Of a DNA stretch of 64,000 nucleotides, positions 8,843 through 18,252 are shown one piece after another. The stretch covers positions 930,001 to 994,000 of the forward strand of contig NZ_VSSB01000002.1 in assembly GCF_008122505.1 (NCBI RefSeq), in the 5' to 3' direction. Each line of letters starts with the position of its first letter. The first letter of the stretch is position 1. The notes beneath the pieces are model-generated. The model searched no databases. It saw only the letters and a list, made by a program, of their open reading frames with translations, and was not told the DNA's origin. The DNA comes from Agromyces mariniharenae. Its GTDB lineage: Bacteria > Actinomycetota > Actinomycetes > Actinomycetales > Microbacteriaceae. The position numbers and the translations under genes were made by a program.

Positions 8843-9601
8843 ATGGCGACTGACCACGCGATCGGCATCGACATCGGCGGCACGGGCATCAAGGGGGCGG
8901 TCGTCGACCTCGGCACCGGCGAGCTCGTCACCGACCGGTTCAAGGTGAAGACCCCCGAGGGCGGCCGCCCGAAGGACATGCTGCGGGCCACCGAGGAGCT
9001 CGTCGACCAGATCGACGCGCAGCTCTCCGGCGGCGGCAAGCTCCCGCTCGGCGTGTGCTTCCCCGCGATCGTGAAGCGCGGCTACACGCTGTCGGCTGCG
9101 AACATCTCCGACGAGTGGATCGGCCTGCAGGCCGAGGACCTCTTCGAGCAGGCGCTCGGCCGCGAGATCCACTTCATCAACGACGCGGATGCCGCGGGCT
9201 TCGCCGAGCTCCGCTACGGCGCGGCCGCCGGGGTCGACGGGCTCGTGATCCTCACCACGCTCGGCACCGGCATCGGCTCGGCGCTCATCTACGACGGCGT
9301 GCTCGTGCCGAACACCGAGCTCGGGCACCTCGAGATCGACGGGCACGACGCAGAGAAGCGCGCCGCGTACGCCGCGATGGAGCGCGAGTCGCTGAGCTGG
9401 GAAAAGTGGGCGAAGCGGCTGCAGCGCTACTACTCGTTCGTGGAGTTCCTGTTCACGCCCGACCTGTTCGTCGTCGGCGGCGGGGTGTCGAAGCACAGCG
9501 AGGAGTTCCTGCCGCTGCTCGACCTCAAGACGAAGATCGTCCCCGCCGTGCACCGCAACAACGCCGGCATCCTGGGCGCCGCAGCCCTCGCCAACCACTG
9601 A
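8843..9601 (+). CDS. ppgK: Polyphosphate glucokinase
   Basis: A 252-residue ROK-family sugar kinase of the actinobacterial type that phosphorylates glucose using polyphosphate or ATP. Seen: phosphate-binding IGIDIGGTGIKGAVVD at residues 6-21, the catalytic INDADAAGFAEL aspartate region, and TLGTGIGSALI; the tail VVGGGVSKHSEEFLPLL is typical. It lacks the ROK repressor helix-turn-helix and the length agrees with PpgK. It is expressed from its own leaderless -10 and ends 23 bases before the convergent end of rnpB. Confidence 0.95.
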   Translation: MATDHAIGIDIGGTGIKGAVVDLGTGELVTDRFKVKTPEGGRPKDMLRATEELVDQIDAQLSGGGKLPLGVCFPAIVKRGYTLSAANISDEWIGLQAEDLFEQALGREIHFINDADAAGFAELRYGAAAGVDGLVILTTLGTGIGSALIYDGVLVPNTELGHLEIDGHDAEKRAAYAAMERESLSWEKWAKRLQRYYSFVEFLFTPDLFVVGGGVSKHSEEFLPLLDLKTKIVPAVHRNNAGILGAAALANH

Positions 9602-9624
9602 CAGCGCCGCGCTGGGCGGGGTGC

Positions 9625-10002
<378 letters not shown>

Positions 10003-10054
10003 GCCCTCCAAGGCTACAGGTCGCGGCTGGGCTCCGGCTCGACGCCGAGCGTCG

Positions 10055-10792
10055 TCACAGCCCCGATTCGTCGGTGCGCACGAGGATGCGGTCGCACTCG
10101 GGGCACTGCAGGACGTCGTCGGGCGCCGCACGCCGCACCTGCTCGAGGTCGGAGCCGGTGAGCGTGATCGTGCAGCCGCCGCAGGTGCGCTGGCGCAGGA
10201 GCGCCGCGCCGACTCCCCCGCCGCGGAGGCGGTGCTGCTCGTAGAACGTGAGGAGCTCCGCGGGCACGCTGCCGGCGACGACCGCCCGGTCGCGCTCGGC
10301 CGCGTCGCGCTCGGTGCCGAGTCCGGATGCCGCCTCGTCGCGCTCGGCCTCGAGGGCGGCGGCCTCGGCGGCGATGGTCGCGCGTTCGGCGTCGATGCCG
10401 GCGACGGCCGCCTCGGCCGCCTCGACCTTCTCCATGACGGCGAGCTCCTGGTCCTCGAGGTCGGAGAGCCGCCGGGCGAGCGAGGCGAGCTCGGACTCGA
10501 GCGCGGCGACGTCCTTCGTCGACGACGTGTGCTGCAGCCGGTCGCCGTCGCGGGCGATGCGCGCCTCGACCATGGCGACGTCGGACTCCAGCCGCTTCAG
10601 CTCGGCGCGGGCGTCCTCGAGTCCGCCGACCGCTTCGGCTCGGGTGCCGCGCACCGCGGTGTCGCGCGTGGCGAGCTCGGCGAGCGGGGCGGCCTGGGGC
10701 AGCGAGCCGAGGCGGTGCGCGAGCTGCTGGAGTCGGGTGTCGAGGGACTGCAGCCTGAGCAGTTCCTGCTGGTCGGCGGGGCTGGCCTTCAC
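10055..10792 (-). CDS. Coiled-coil protein with C-terminal C4 zinc ribbon
   Basis: A 245-residue protein with a long N-terminal coiled coil (about residues 5-185, heptads rich in Leu/Ala/Arg/Glu) and a C4 zinc ribbon made by CGGC and CPEC near residues 205-235, ending RILVRTDESGL. This is the zf-RING_7/DUF164 architecture found next to NIF3-like genes in many bacteria. Homologues have been implicated in RNA or ribosome-associated functions, but no activity can be read from the sequence. It follows the NIF3-like gene after 37 bases and probably shares its transcript, which may run on into rnpB. Confidence 0.88.
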   Translation of the reverse strand: MKASPADQQELLRLQSLDTRLQQLAHRLGSLPQAAPLAELATRDTAVRGTRAEAVGGLEDARAELKRLESDVAMVEARIARDGDRLQHTSSTKDVAALESELASLARRLSDLEDQELAVMEKVEAAEAAVAGIDAERATIAAEAAALEAERDEAASGLGTERDAAERDRAVVAGSVPAELLTFYEQHRLRGGGVGAALLRQRTCGGCTITLTGSDLEQVRRAAPDDVLQCPECDRILVRTDESGL

Positions 10793-10829
10793 TTGGTGCT
10801 CCTCGTGGGGGACGGTGCGGGAGTGGTCA

Positions 10830-11648
10830 TCATTGCACGACCTGGAAGTCCCAGGGGTCGGTGCGGAGCTCGCTCACGCGGACGTCGAGCTCGGGGTGGG
10901 CGGCGCGCAGCTCCGCGGCGGCGGCGTCGAGCCAGAGCCACTCGCTCGCCCAGTGGGACACGTCGATGAGCGCCGGCCCGCCTCCGACGAGGGCCTGCTC
11001 GCGCGCCTCCGAAGCCGGGTGGTGCCGGAGGTCGGCCGTGATGTAGACGTCGGCGCCGCGCACGAGCGGGTCGCCGAGGAGCGAGTCGCCGGCGCCGCCG
11101 CAGAGCGCGACCACCTCCACGGGGTCGTCGAAGCCGCCTGCCGCGCGCACGCCCGTGGCCGTGGGCGGCAGCACCTCGGCGAGGATGCGTGCGAGTCGGC
11201 CGAGCGTCGTGGGCTCGGTGAGCCGTCCGACGCGGCCGAGCCCGAGCGCGGGGTCGGCGCCGGGCACGATGGGCCGCACGTCGACGAGCCCGAGCCGCGC
11301 AGCGAGCACGGCGGAGGTCCCCTGGTCGACGACGTCGGCGTTGGTGTGGGCGGCGACGAGCGCGCAGCCGGCGCGGATGAGCCGCGCGAGCAGGGCTCCC
11401 TTGTACCGGTCCTCGGCGATGGACGTGACGCCGCGCAGGAGCAGCGGGTGGTGCGCGATGAGCAGGTCGGCACGGAGGCCGACGGCCTCGTCGACGGTGC
11501 TGCCGACGGCGTCCACCGCGAAGAGCACGCGCTCGATCGCGGCCTCGGGATCGCCGGTGACGAGGCCCGGGGCATCCCACGGCTCTGCGCCCTCGAGCGG
11601 CCACAGCCGATCGATCGTGGTCAAGACCTCGGCGAGAACGACTGGCAC
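10830..11648 (-). CDS. NIF3/YbgI-like dinuclear metal protein (GTP cyclohydrolase I type 2 family)
   Basis: A 272-residue member of the NIF3 family, hexameric proteins with a two-metal site. Metal-binding features are visible: LIAHHPLL near residue 60, AAHTNADV near residue 105, and the C-terminal DVSHWASEWLWL histidine/glutamate. The biochemical role of the family is unsettled despite the GTP cyclohydrolase label. An upstream extension of 31 residues is open, but the GTG at 11648 (MPVVLAEVLTTIDRLWP) fits family starts and has TAGGCT seven bases upstream as a leaderless -10. It forms an operon with the zinc-ribbon gene. Confidence 0.9.
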   Translation of the reverse strand: MPVVLAEVLTTIDRLWPLEGAEPWDAPGLVTGDPEAAIERVLFAVDAVGSTVDEAVGLRADLLIAHHPLLLRGVTSIAEDRYKGALLARLIRAGCALVAAHTNADVVDQGTSAVLAARLGLVDVRPIVPGADPALGLGRVGRLTEPTTLGRLARILAEVLPPTATGVRAAGGFDDPVEVVALCGGAGDSLLGDPLVRGADVYITADLRHHPASEAREQALVGGGPALIDVSHWASEWLWLDAAAAELRAAHPELDVRVSELRTDPWDFQVVQ

Positions 11649-11655
11649 GCGCCCC

Positions 11656-11661
11656 AGCCTA
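11656..11661 (-). promoter_or_regulatory. -10 element, leaderless promoter of the NIF3-like gene
   Basis: TAGGCT on the minus strand ends seven bases before the GTG at 11648. Confidence 0.45.
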
Positions 11662-11708
11662 GCGGCGCGGTTCGGCGACATGGCCGGGCCGGAGCCCCGC
11701 GGCATCCG

Positions 11709-11784
11709 TGGTGGGCCCTGCCGGGCTCGAACCGACGACATCCACGGTGTAAACGTGGCGCTCTACCAACTGAGCTAAAGGCCC
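11709..11784 (-). tRNA. tRNA-Val (TAC anticodon)
   Basis: A complete cloverleaf on the minus strand: acceptor GGGCCTT with AGGGCCC, D arm TAGCTCAGTTGGTAGAGC, anticodon stem-loop CCACGTTTACACCGTGG giving anticodon TAC, and T arm GTCGGTTCGAGCCCGGC. The 3' CCA is encoded (ACCA at 11709-11712). Confidence 0.97.
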
Positions 11785-11847
11785 GTCACTGCGCGACGGG
11801 CTCGCGCCCGCGCCGCGCGGCGCACGCCCATGTTATCGGAGCCTCCC

Positions 11848-11853
11848 TAGACT
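11848..11853 (+). promoter_or_regulatory. -10 element, leaderless promoter of the membrane protein gene
   Basis: TAGACT ends seven bases before the ATG at 11861 and no ribosome site is present. Confidence 0.45.
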
Positions 11854-11860
11854 CACGCCC

Positions 11861-12559
11861 ATGGAGGTGGTCGAGCAGCATCCGAGTCGCATGGCTCAGC
11901 CCGAGTACCGGTGGCCCGCCGTCGTCGCCCTGCTCGTGGCGCTCGCACTCTACGCGTTCCTGCCGAACGAGATCTTCGGCGGCCAGCGGTTCGTCCTCGT
12001 CGGGGCCGGGCTCGCCTTCCTCCTCACGCTGAGCTTCGTGAACCCCCACCGGCTGCGCCGGCAGACGCGGTGGTACCGCATGGTCTCGGTCGCCTTCGTG
12101 GCCCTGCTCGTGCTCATCAACCAGATCGCGCTCGTGATCCTCGTGTACAAGCTCGTCGCCGGCCATCACAACGCCCCCGGGCTGCTGCTCGCCGCGCTGC
12201 AGGTCTGGGTCGCGAACGTGATCGGGTTCGCGCTGCTGTACTGGGAGCTCGACCGCGGCGGCCCGGTGGTGCGCACCGCCTGGGCCCGCACCGAGATCCC
12301 GCCCGCCGACTTCCGCTTCTCGCAGGACGAGGACGAGGCGACCATCGAGGAGGTGGCCAAGGGCTCGTCGGCACGCGTCGACTGGACGCCGCGATTCGTG
12401 GACTACCTCTACACGTCGCTGTCGAACTCGATGGCGTTCAGCGCGAGCGACTCGATGCCGCTGCGGCAGCGCACGAAGCTCCTCATGGGGCTGCAGGCGT
12501 TCGGCGGGTTCGTGATCCTCGCGCTCGTGATCGCCCGGTCGGTCGGCATCCTCGACTGA
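11861..12559 (+). CDS. DUF1345-like membrane protein
   Basis: A 232-residue protein with five predicted membrane segments (about residues 17-37, 44-62, 75-100, 107-127 and 206-230). Between segments four and five is a cytoplasm-type loop and the conserved block DYLYTSLSNSMAFSASDSMPL, which resembles the TSFTNSTAFSPTD signature of DUF1345-type membrane proteins and of pore loops, just before KLLMGLQA. No catalytic residues are visible. Ion-channel-like function is possible but unproven. Start fixed by the leaderless -10 at 11848. It is convergent with the peroxiredoxin gene across an 18-bp perfect palindrome. Confidence 0.8.
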   Translation: MEVVEQHPSRMAQPEYRWPAVVALLVALALYAFLPNEIFGGQRFVLVGAGLAFLLTLSFVNPHRLRRQTRWYRMVSVAFVALLVLINQIALVILVYKLVAGHHNAPGLLLAALQVWVANVIGFALLYWELDRGGPVVRTAWARTEIPPADFRFSQDEDEATIEEVAKGSSARVDWTPRFVDYLYTSLSNSMAFSASDSMPLRQRTKLLMGLQAFGGFVILALVIARSVGILD

Positions 12560-12566
12560 GGGCGAG

Positions 12567-12584
12567 CGGATGCCGCGGCATCCG
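12567..12584. repeat. 18-bp perfect palindrome CGGATGCCGCGGCATCCG
   Basis: This palindrome sits exactly between the stops of two convergent genes and could act as a two-way terminator. It is also two head-to-head copies of the GGATGCC motif that recurs throughout the core genes of the window. Confidence 0.6.
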
Positions 12585-13040
12585 TCAGCCCGCGAGGGCC
12601 GCCCGGTACTGCTCGAGCGTGCGTGCCTCGCCGGGCGCGGTCGCGAAGCTCGAGCGGACGATGCCGTCGACGCCGATCACGAAGGTCGCCCGGTTGGCGT
12701 AGCCGCGCTCCTCGAGGAACGCGCCGTAGGCGCGGGCGACCTCGCCGTGCGGCCAGAAGTCCGCGAGCAGCGGGAAGCCGTAGCCCTGCTCCTCCGCCCA
12801 GGCCCGCAACGCGTGCTTCGAGTCGACCGACACGCCGACGAGCGCGGTTCCCGACGCCTCGAACATCGCGAGGTGGTCGCGGAGCTCGCACAGCTCGCCC
12901 TGGCACGTGCGCGAGAACGCGAGCGGGAAGAACACGAGCGTCACCGGCTTCTCACCGCGGAAGTCCGCGAGCGACACGGGCTGGCCGAACTGGTTGGCGA
13001 GCGTGAAATCGGGGGCGATGGCGCCGGGGCCGAGGATCAT
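12585..13040 (-). CDS. Peroxiredoxin (AhpE/PrxQ-like)
   Basis: A 151-residue thioredoxin-fold peroxidase reducing hydrogen or organic peroxides in the cytoplasm. APDFTLANQFGQPVSLADFRG, then VTLVFFPLAFSRTCQGELCELRD, give the peroxidatic cysteine near residue 46 and a second cysteine five residues later (CxxxxC), the spacing of PrxQ-type two-cysteine enzymes, while the flanking PLAFSRTCQGEL is AhpE-like. The conserved arginine appears late in GYANRATFVIG. GGGAGGAA ten bases before ATG serves as ribosome site. The reductant partner is not evident locally. Confidence 0.93.
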   Translation of the reverse strand: MILGPGAIAPDFTLANQFGQPVSLADFRGEKPVTLVFFPLAFSRTCQGELCELRDHLAMFEASGTALVGVSVDSKHALRAWAEEQGYGFPLLADFWPHGEVARAYGAFLEERGYANRATFVIGVDGIVRSSFATAPGEARTLEQYRAALAG

Positions 13041-13107
13041 CGGGGCCGTTCCTCCCAGTGGACTCGGGGCGGGGACGGCGCCCAGCCTAGCCCCGACGCA
13101 CCGGGCA

Positions 13108-13113
13108 TAGAAT
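13108..13113 (+). promoter_or_regulatory. -10 element for aceE
   Basis: TAGAAT would start transcription near 13120, leaving a leader of about 90 bases before the aceE GTG. No clear -35 was seen. Confidence 0.4.
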
Positions 13114-13212
13114 CACTAGGATGGCGTGGTGCCCACCCGACCGTGAACCGGTCGCTTCGTCGTGCGCACGCCCCCAGCCGCAGGCAAGACCTGCTGAAGA
13201 GAGAGGTCGAGT

Positions 13213-15939
13213 GTGACTGTCAACGACCAGGATCCCTACTCGGTCGAGGCGATGGACTCCGATCCCGAGGAGACGTCGGAATGGGCCGAGTCGCTCGATG
13301 CGCTCGTCACCGAGAAGGGGCATCAGCGCGGCCGGGAGATCATGCTCAGCCTGCTGAAGCGCTCGAAGGAGCTGCACCTCGGCGTGCCGATGGTCCCGAC
13401 GACCGACTACCTCAACACCATCGCTCCTGAGAACGAGCCCGAGTTCCCCGGCGACGAGGAGATCGAGCGCCGCTACCGCGCGTGGATCCGCTGGAACGCC
13501 GCCATGCTCGTGCACCGGGCGCAGCGCCCCGGCATCGCCGTGGGCGGCCACATCTCGACGTACGCCTCGAGCGCCGCCCTCTACGAGGTCGGCTTCAACC
13601 ACTTCTTCCGCGGCCAGGACCACCCCGGCGGCGGCGACCAGATCTTCGTCCAGGGCCACGCCTCCCCCGGCACCTACGCCCGCGCCTTCCTCGAGGGCCG
13701 GCTGAGCGCCGACCAGCTCGACGGCTTCCGCCAGGAGAAGTCGCACGCGCCGAACGGCCTGTCGTCGTACCCGCACCCGCGGCTCATGCCCGACTTCTGG
13801 CAGTTCCCGACCGTGTCGATGGGCCTCGGCCCGATCAACGCGATCTACCAGGCGCAGCTCAACAAGTACCTCACCAACCGCGGCATCAAGGACGCGTCCG
13901 ACCAGCACGTCTGGGCGTTCCTCGGCGACGGCGAGATGGACGAGGTCGAGAGCCGCGGGCAGCTGCAGGTCGCCGCGAACGAGGGCCTCGACAACCTCAC
14001 GTTCGTGATCAACTGCAACCTCCAGCGCCTCGACGGCCCCGTGCGCGGAAACGGCAAGATCATCCAGGAGCTCGAGAGCTTCTTCCGCGGCGCCGGCTGG
14101 AACGTCATCAAGGTCGTCTGGGGCCGCGAGTGGGACGACCTGCTCGCCCGCGACCACGACGGCGCGCTGCGCAACCTCATGAACGTCACCCCCGACGGCG
14201 ACTACCAGACCTACAAGGCGGAGTCGGGCGCCTACGTGCGCGAGAACTTCTTCGGCCGCGACCCGCGTGCGCTCGAGCTCGTGAAGGACCTGAGCGACGA
14301 GCAGATCTGGAACCTCAAGCGCGGCGGCCACGACTACCGCAAGGTCTACGCCGCGTTCAAGGCGGCGACCGAGCACAAGGGCCAGCCGACGGTCATCCTC
14401 GCGAAGACGATCAAGGGCTACGGCCTGGGGCCGTCCTTCGAGGGTCGCAACGCGACCCACCAGATGAAGAAGATGACCCTCGACAACCTCAAGACGTTCC
14501 GCGACGCGATGCGCATCCCGATCAGCGACGCGCAGCTCGAGGAGAACCCCTACCTCCCGCCGTACTACCACCCCGGCAACGACGACGAGGCGATCCGCTA
14601 CCTGCACGAGCGTCGCAAGGAGCTCGGCGGGTACCTGCCCGAGCGCCGCACGAACCACACCGCGATCACCCTGCCCGACGACTCGGCGTACGCGATCGCG
14701 AAGAAGGGCTCTGGCACGCAGGAGATCGCCACCACCATGGCGTTCGTCCGCCTCCTGAAGGACCTCATGCGGGCGAAGGACTTCGGCAACCGCATCGTGC
14801 CGATCATCCCCGACGAGGCGCGCACGTTCGGCATGGACGCGTTCTTCCCGAACGCGAAGATCTACAACCCGAACGGCCAGCACTACACCTCGGTCGACCG
14901 CGAGCTCCTCCTCGCCTACAAGGAGAGCCCGCAGGGCCAGATCGTGCACGTCGGCATCAACGAGGCGGGCGCGCTCGCCGCGTTCACCGCCGTCGGCACC
15001 TCGTACTCCACCGAGGGCGAGCCGCTGATCCCGATCTACGTGTTCTACTCGATGTTCGGGTTCCAGCGCACGGGCGACGCGATCTGGGCGGCCGGCGACC
15101 AGATGGCGCGCGGCTTCATGATCGGCGCCACGGCCGGCCGCACGACGCTGACGGGCGAGGGCCTGCAGCACGCCGACGGCCACTCGATCCTCCTCGCCTC
15201 GACGAACCCGGCGGTCGTGTCGTACGACCCGGCCTACGGCTACGAGATCGGGCACATCGTGCGCTCGGGCCTCGACCGCATGTACGGCGGCACCCACCCC
15301 GACCCGAACGTCATGTACTACCTCACGGTCTACAACGAGCCGCTCGTGCAGCCGGCCGAGCCCGAGGGCGTCGACGTCGAGGGCATCGTCCGCGGCATCC
15401 ACCGCCTCTCGGAGTCGACCGCGCAGGGCCCGAAGGCCCAGCTGCTCGCCTCGGGCGTCGCCGTGCCGTGGATCATCGAGGCGCAGGAGCTCCTCGCGAA
15501 CGACTGGGGCGTGTCGGCGGATGTCTGGTCGGTGACGAGCTGGACCGAGCTGCGTCGCGACGGCGTCGCCGCCGACGAGCACAACTTCCTGAACCCCGAC
15601 GCGGAGCGCCGCACCGCCTACGTGACGCAGAAGCTCTCGGGCTCCGGCGGGCCGTTCGTCGCCGTGTCGGACTACATGCATGCCGTGCCCGACCAGATCC
15701 GCGCCTACGTGCCCGGTGACTACGCCACGCTCGGCGCCGACAGCTTCGGCTTCTCGGACACGCGCCCGGCCGCACGTCGCTTCTTCAAGATCGACGGCCC
15801 GTCGGTCGTGGTGCGCACGCTCGAGCTCCTCGCGGAGCGCGGCGAGGTCGACCGGTCGCTCCCGGCGCAGGCCATCGAGAAGTACCGGCTCCACGACGTG
15901 AACGCCGGCACCACCGGAACGGCCGGCGGCGAGAGCTAG
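13213..15939 (+). CDS. aceE: Pyruvate dehydrogenase E1 component, homodimeric
   Basis: A 908-residue thiamine-diphosphate enzyme that decarboxylates pyruvate and acetylates the lipoyl domain of the E2 protein, supplying acetyl-CoA. The ThDP motif is [14 protein letters not shown]...[21 protein letters not shown] split around residues 238-280; AceE signatures [23 protein letters not shown] and [19 protein letters not shown] are also present. Length fits the homodimeric type used by actinobacteria. GTG start with AGAGAGGT six bases upstream. Its position directly before fasR and the fab genes places acetyl-CoA production beside fatty-acid initiation; the next gene begins 11 bases after the stop. 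Confidence 0.97.
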   Translation: MTVNDQDPYSVEAMDSDPEETSEWAESLDALVTEKGHQRGREIMLSLLKRSKELHLGVPMVPTTDYLNTIAPENEPEFPGDEEIERRYRAWIRWNAAMLVHRAQRPGIAVGGHISTYASSAALYEVGFNHFFRGQDHPGGGDQIFVQGHASPGTYARAFLEGRLSADQLDGFRQEKSHAPNGLSSYPHPRLMPDFWQFPTVSMGLGPINAIYQAQLNKYLTNRGIKDASDQHVWAFLGDGEMDEVESRGQLQVAANEGLDNLTFVINCNLQRLDGPVRGNGKIIQELESFFRGAGWNVIKVVWGREWDDLLARDHDGALRNLMNVTPDGDYQTYKAESGAYVRENFFGRDPRALELVKDLSDEQIWNLKRGGHDYRKVYAAFKAATEHKGQPTVILAKTIKGYGLGPSFEGRNATHQMKKMTLDNLKTFRDAMRIPISDAQLEENPYLPPYYHPGNDDEAIRYLHERRKELGGYLPERRTNHTAITLPDDSAYAIAKKGSGTQEIATTMAFVRLLKDLMRAKDFGNRIVPIIPDEARTFGMDAFFPNAKIYNPNGQHYTSVDRELLLAYKESPQGQIVHVGINEAGALAAFTAVGTSYSTEGEPLIPIYVFYSMFGFQRTGDAIWAAGDQMARGFMIGATAGRTTLTGEGLQHADGHSILLASTNPAVVSYDPAYGYEIGHIVRSGLDRMYGGTHPDPNVMYYLTVYNEPLVQPAEPEGVDVEGIVRGIHRLSESTAQGPKAQLLASGVAVPWIIEAQELLANDWGVSADVWSVTSWTELRRDGVAADEHNFLNPDAERRTAYVTQKLSGSGGPFVAVSDYMHAVPDQIRAYVPGDYATLGADSFGFSDTRPAARRFFKIDGPSVVVRTLELLAERGEVDRSLPAQAIEKYRLHDVNAGTTGTAGGES

Positions 15940-15950
15940 CAGGCGACCCG

Positions 15951-17165
15951 GTGGCGACGAAGCCCAGGACGAAGGCGGAGACGCTCGCATGGTTGCGCAC
16001 CATCGCGGGCGAGCTGTCGACCCAGACGTTGAAGCGTCTGGAGGACACGCTGCCGTGGTACGGCGACATGCCGCCGAGCCGCCGCTCGGCCGTCGGCCTC
16101 GTCGCCCAGGCCGGCATCTCCTCGTTCATCGCCTGGTACGACGATCCGCGGTCGACCCCGTGGATCGCGGCCGACGTCTTCGGCGCGGCGCCGCGTGAGC
16201 TCCTCCGGTCGGTGAGCCTGCAGCAGACGCTGCAGCTCATCCGCGTGACGGTGGAGGTCGTCGAGGAGCGCGTCAAGAACGGCGGGGGCGAGGAGCTGCG
16301 CGAGGCCATCCTGCTCTACTCGCGCGAGATCGCCTTCGCCGCGGCCGACGTGTACGCACGCGCCGCGGAGGCGCGCGGACTCTGGGACGCCCGCCTCGAG
16401 GCGCTCGTCGTGGACTCGATCCTCTCGGGCGAGTACGACGACGAGCTGCCGAGCCGCATCGCGGCCCTCGGCTGGCACGGCCACGGCGAGGTCGCGGTGC
16501 TCGTGGGCACCGCCCCGAAGCAGCTCGACGTCGACCACGTGCGTCGGGCGGCGCGGCACATGCACGCCGACGTGCTCATCGGCGTGCAGGGCAACCGGCT
16601 CGTGCTCGTGATCGGTCGATCCGACCCGCTCGGGCGCGAGCCCGAGGACGCCATCGGCACCTCCCCCGCGCTCACGTTCATGGAGATCGCCACCCAGCTC
16701 GAGCCGCATTTCGGCCCGGGGCACCTGGTGCTCGGGCACGAGGTCCCCAACCTCGTCGACGCGTCGAAGAGCGCGAAGGCCGCGCTCGCGGGCTTCGCGG
16801 TGGCCCGGTCGTGGCGGCACGCGCCGCGACCCGTGCACGCCGACGACCTGCTGCCCGAGCGCGCGCTCGCGGGCGACCCGCTCGCCCGCGCGACGCTCGT
16901 GCACCGCATCTACCGGCCGCTGCAGGCGCATTCCACCGAGCTCCTCACGACGCTGTGGAGCTACCTCGACAACGGTCGCTCCCTCGAGGCCACCGCCCGC
17001 GAGCTGTTCGTGCACCCGAACACGGTGCGCTACCGACTGAAGCGCGTCTCCGACGTCATCGGGTGGGATGCCACGGGCGCGCGTGAGGCGCTCATCCTGC
17101 AGTCCGCGCTCATCATCGGCTCGATGAGCGACCACGAGCACCAGCCGCGCCGACGCCCGAGCTGA
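15951..17165 (+). CDS. fasR: PucR-family transcriptional regulator, FasR-like
   Basis: A 404-residue regulator with a C-terminal PucR-type helix-turn-helix (LEATARELFVHPNTVRYRLKRV, about residues 345-366) behind a GGDEF-like linker region. In Streptomyces and mycobacteria a protein of this type, FasR, is encoded immediately before fabD-fabH-acpP-fabF and activates them in response to long-chain acyl-CoA; the same order holds here. The gene starts with GTG 11 bases after aceE and is probably co-transcribed with it, which differs from an isolated regulator and would tie it to pyruvate dehydrogenase expression. The identification rests on family plus position. Confidence 0.88.
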   Translation: MATKPRTKAETLAWLRTIAGELSTQTLKRLEDTLPWYGDMPPSRRSAVGLVAQAGISSFIAWYDDPRSTPWIAADVFGAAPRELLRSVSLQQTLQLIRVTVEVVEERVKNGGGEELREAILLYSREIAFAAADVYARAAEARGLWDARLEALVVDSILSGEYDDELPSRIAALGWHGHGEVAVLVGTAPKQLDVDHVRRAARHMHADVLIGVQGNRLVLVIGRSDPLGREPEDAIGTSPALTFMEIATQLEPHFGPGHLVLGHEVPNLVDASKSAKAALAGFAVARSWRHAPRPVHADDLLPERALAGDPLARATLVHRIYRPLQAHSTELLTTLWSYLDNGRSLEATARELFVHPNTVRYRLKRVSDVIGWDATGAREALILQSALIIGSMSDHEHQPRRRPS

Positions 17166-17277
17166 CGCCGATCCGAGCGGCTCGGCGGCAGCCGCCCCAT
17201 CCCTGCATGTCGGGCGCGCACAAGGGTTCTCGCGAGAGCTTGTCGCAATGACACACACCCGAGGTGGCGGTCATTGG

Positions 17278-17283
17278 CAGGAT
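17278..17283 (+). promoter_or_regulatory. Possible -10 element of fabD (FasR target region)
   Basis: CAGGAT ends seven bases before the GTG used as fabD start. The 125-base gap from fasR to fabD is the place where FasR would bind if it acts as in Streptomyces; I could not define an operator. Confidence 0.35.
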
Positions 17284-17290
17284 AGGGAGG

Positions 17291-18211
17291 GTGATCGTCG
17301 TCGTCTGCCCTGGACAGGGCTCGCAGACCCCCGGATTCCTCGCCCCCTGGCTGGCCGACCCCGCCGCAGCGGAGCAGCTCGCCGCGTACTCCGCGGCCGC
17401 TGACGTCGACCTCGCGGCGCACGGCACCGAGAGCGACGCCGACACCATCCGCGACACGGCGGTCGCGCAGCCCCTCATCGTCGCCGCGGGCCTGCTCGCG
17501 CTCTCCCGGCTCCTCGCCGACGGCCGCCGCGACCGCATCGGCGGCATCGCGGGCCACTCGGTCGGCGAGATCACGGCCGCGGCCGGCGCCGGCGTGCTCG
17601 CCGAGGCCGACGCGATGCGCTTCGTCGCCGAGCGCGGCCGAGCGATGGCGGATGCCGCTGCGCTCGAGGCCACCGGCATGAGCGCCGTCATCGGCGCCGA
17701 CGAGGTCGAGCTCACCGCCCGCCTCGACGAACTCGGACTCGAGCCCGCGAACTTCAACGGCGGCGGCCAGATCGTGGTCGCCGGCGCCCTCGACGCGCTC
17801 GAGCGCCTCCGGGCCGAGCCGCCGGCCGGCGCACGTGTCATCCCGCTGCAGGTCGCCGGGGCCTTCCACACGCGCTACATGCGCCCGGCGGTCGACCGCC
17901 TCGGCGCCGTCGCCTCCGGCCTCGACGTGTCGGACCCCGGCGTCACCCTCTGGACCAACCGCGACGGCAGCGTCGTGACCTCGGGCACGGCGTTCGTCGA
18001 CCTGCTCGTCGGACAGGTCTCTTCGCCGGTGCGCTGGGACATGGACATGGAATCGTTCGCCGAAGCCGGTGTCACGGGCCTCATCGAGGTGGCCCCCGCC
18101 GGCGCGCTCGTCGGCCTCGCGAAGCGCGCGCTCAAGGGCGTGCCGACCGTGGCCGTGAAGACCCCCGACGACCTGCCCGCGGCCATCGAGCTCATCGAGC
18201 GGGCCGCCTGA
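17291..18211 (+). CDS. fabD: Malonyl-CoA:ACP S-malonyltransferase
   Basis: Transfers malonyl groups from CoA to acyl carrier protein for fatty-acid elongation. Visible: VVCPGQGSQTPGFL at the N-terminus, the nucleophile serine in GHSVGEITAAA, an arginine-bearing AERGRAM block, and the histidine in QVAGAFHTRYM. The GTG at 17291 (MIVVVCPGQGSQ) matches family starts and gives 306 residues; an upstream in-frame GTG would add nine residues. First gene of fabD-fabH-acpP-fabF; fabH follows after 41 bases. Confidence 0.96.
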   Translation: MIVVVCPGQGSQTPGFLAPWLADPAAAEQLAAYSAAADVDLAAHGTESDADTIRDTAVAQPLIVAAGLLALSRLLADGRRDRIGGIAGHSVGEITAAAGAGVLAEADAMRFVAERGRAMADAAALEATGMSAVIGADEVELTARLDELGLEPANFNGGGQIVVAGALDALERLRAEPPAGARVIPLQVAGAFHTRYMRPAVDRLGAVASGLDVSDPGVTLWTNRDGSVVTSGTAFVDLLVGQVSSPVRWDMDMESFAEAGVTGLIEVAPAGALVGLAKRALKGVPTVAVKTPDDLPAAIELIERAA

Positions 18212-18252
18212 CCGGGCACGAACCTCCAACGGGCGCACAGAGAAAGCCGAGC

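Noticed and set aside
13087..15990. Long open frame of 967 codons on the minus strand opposite aceE
   Set aside because: Composition is the Val/Arg/Asp-rich pattern of an antisense frame of a high-GC gene; the plus strand encodes a complete aceE with all motifs.
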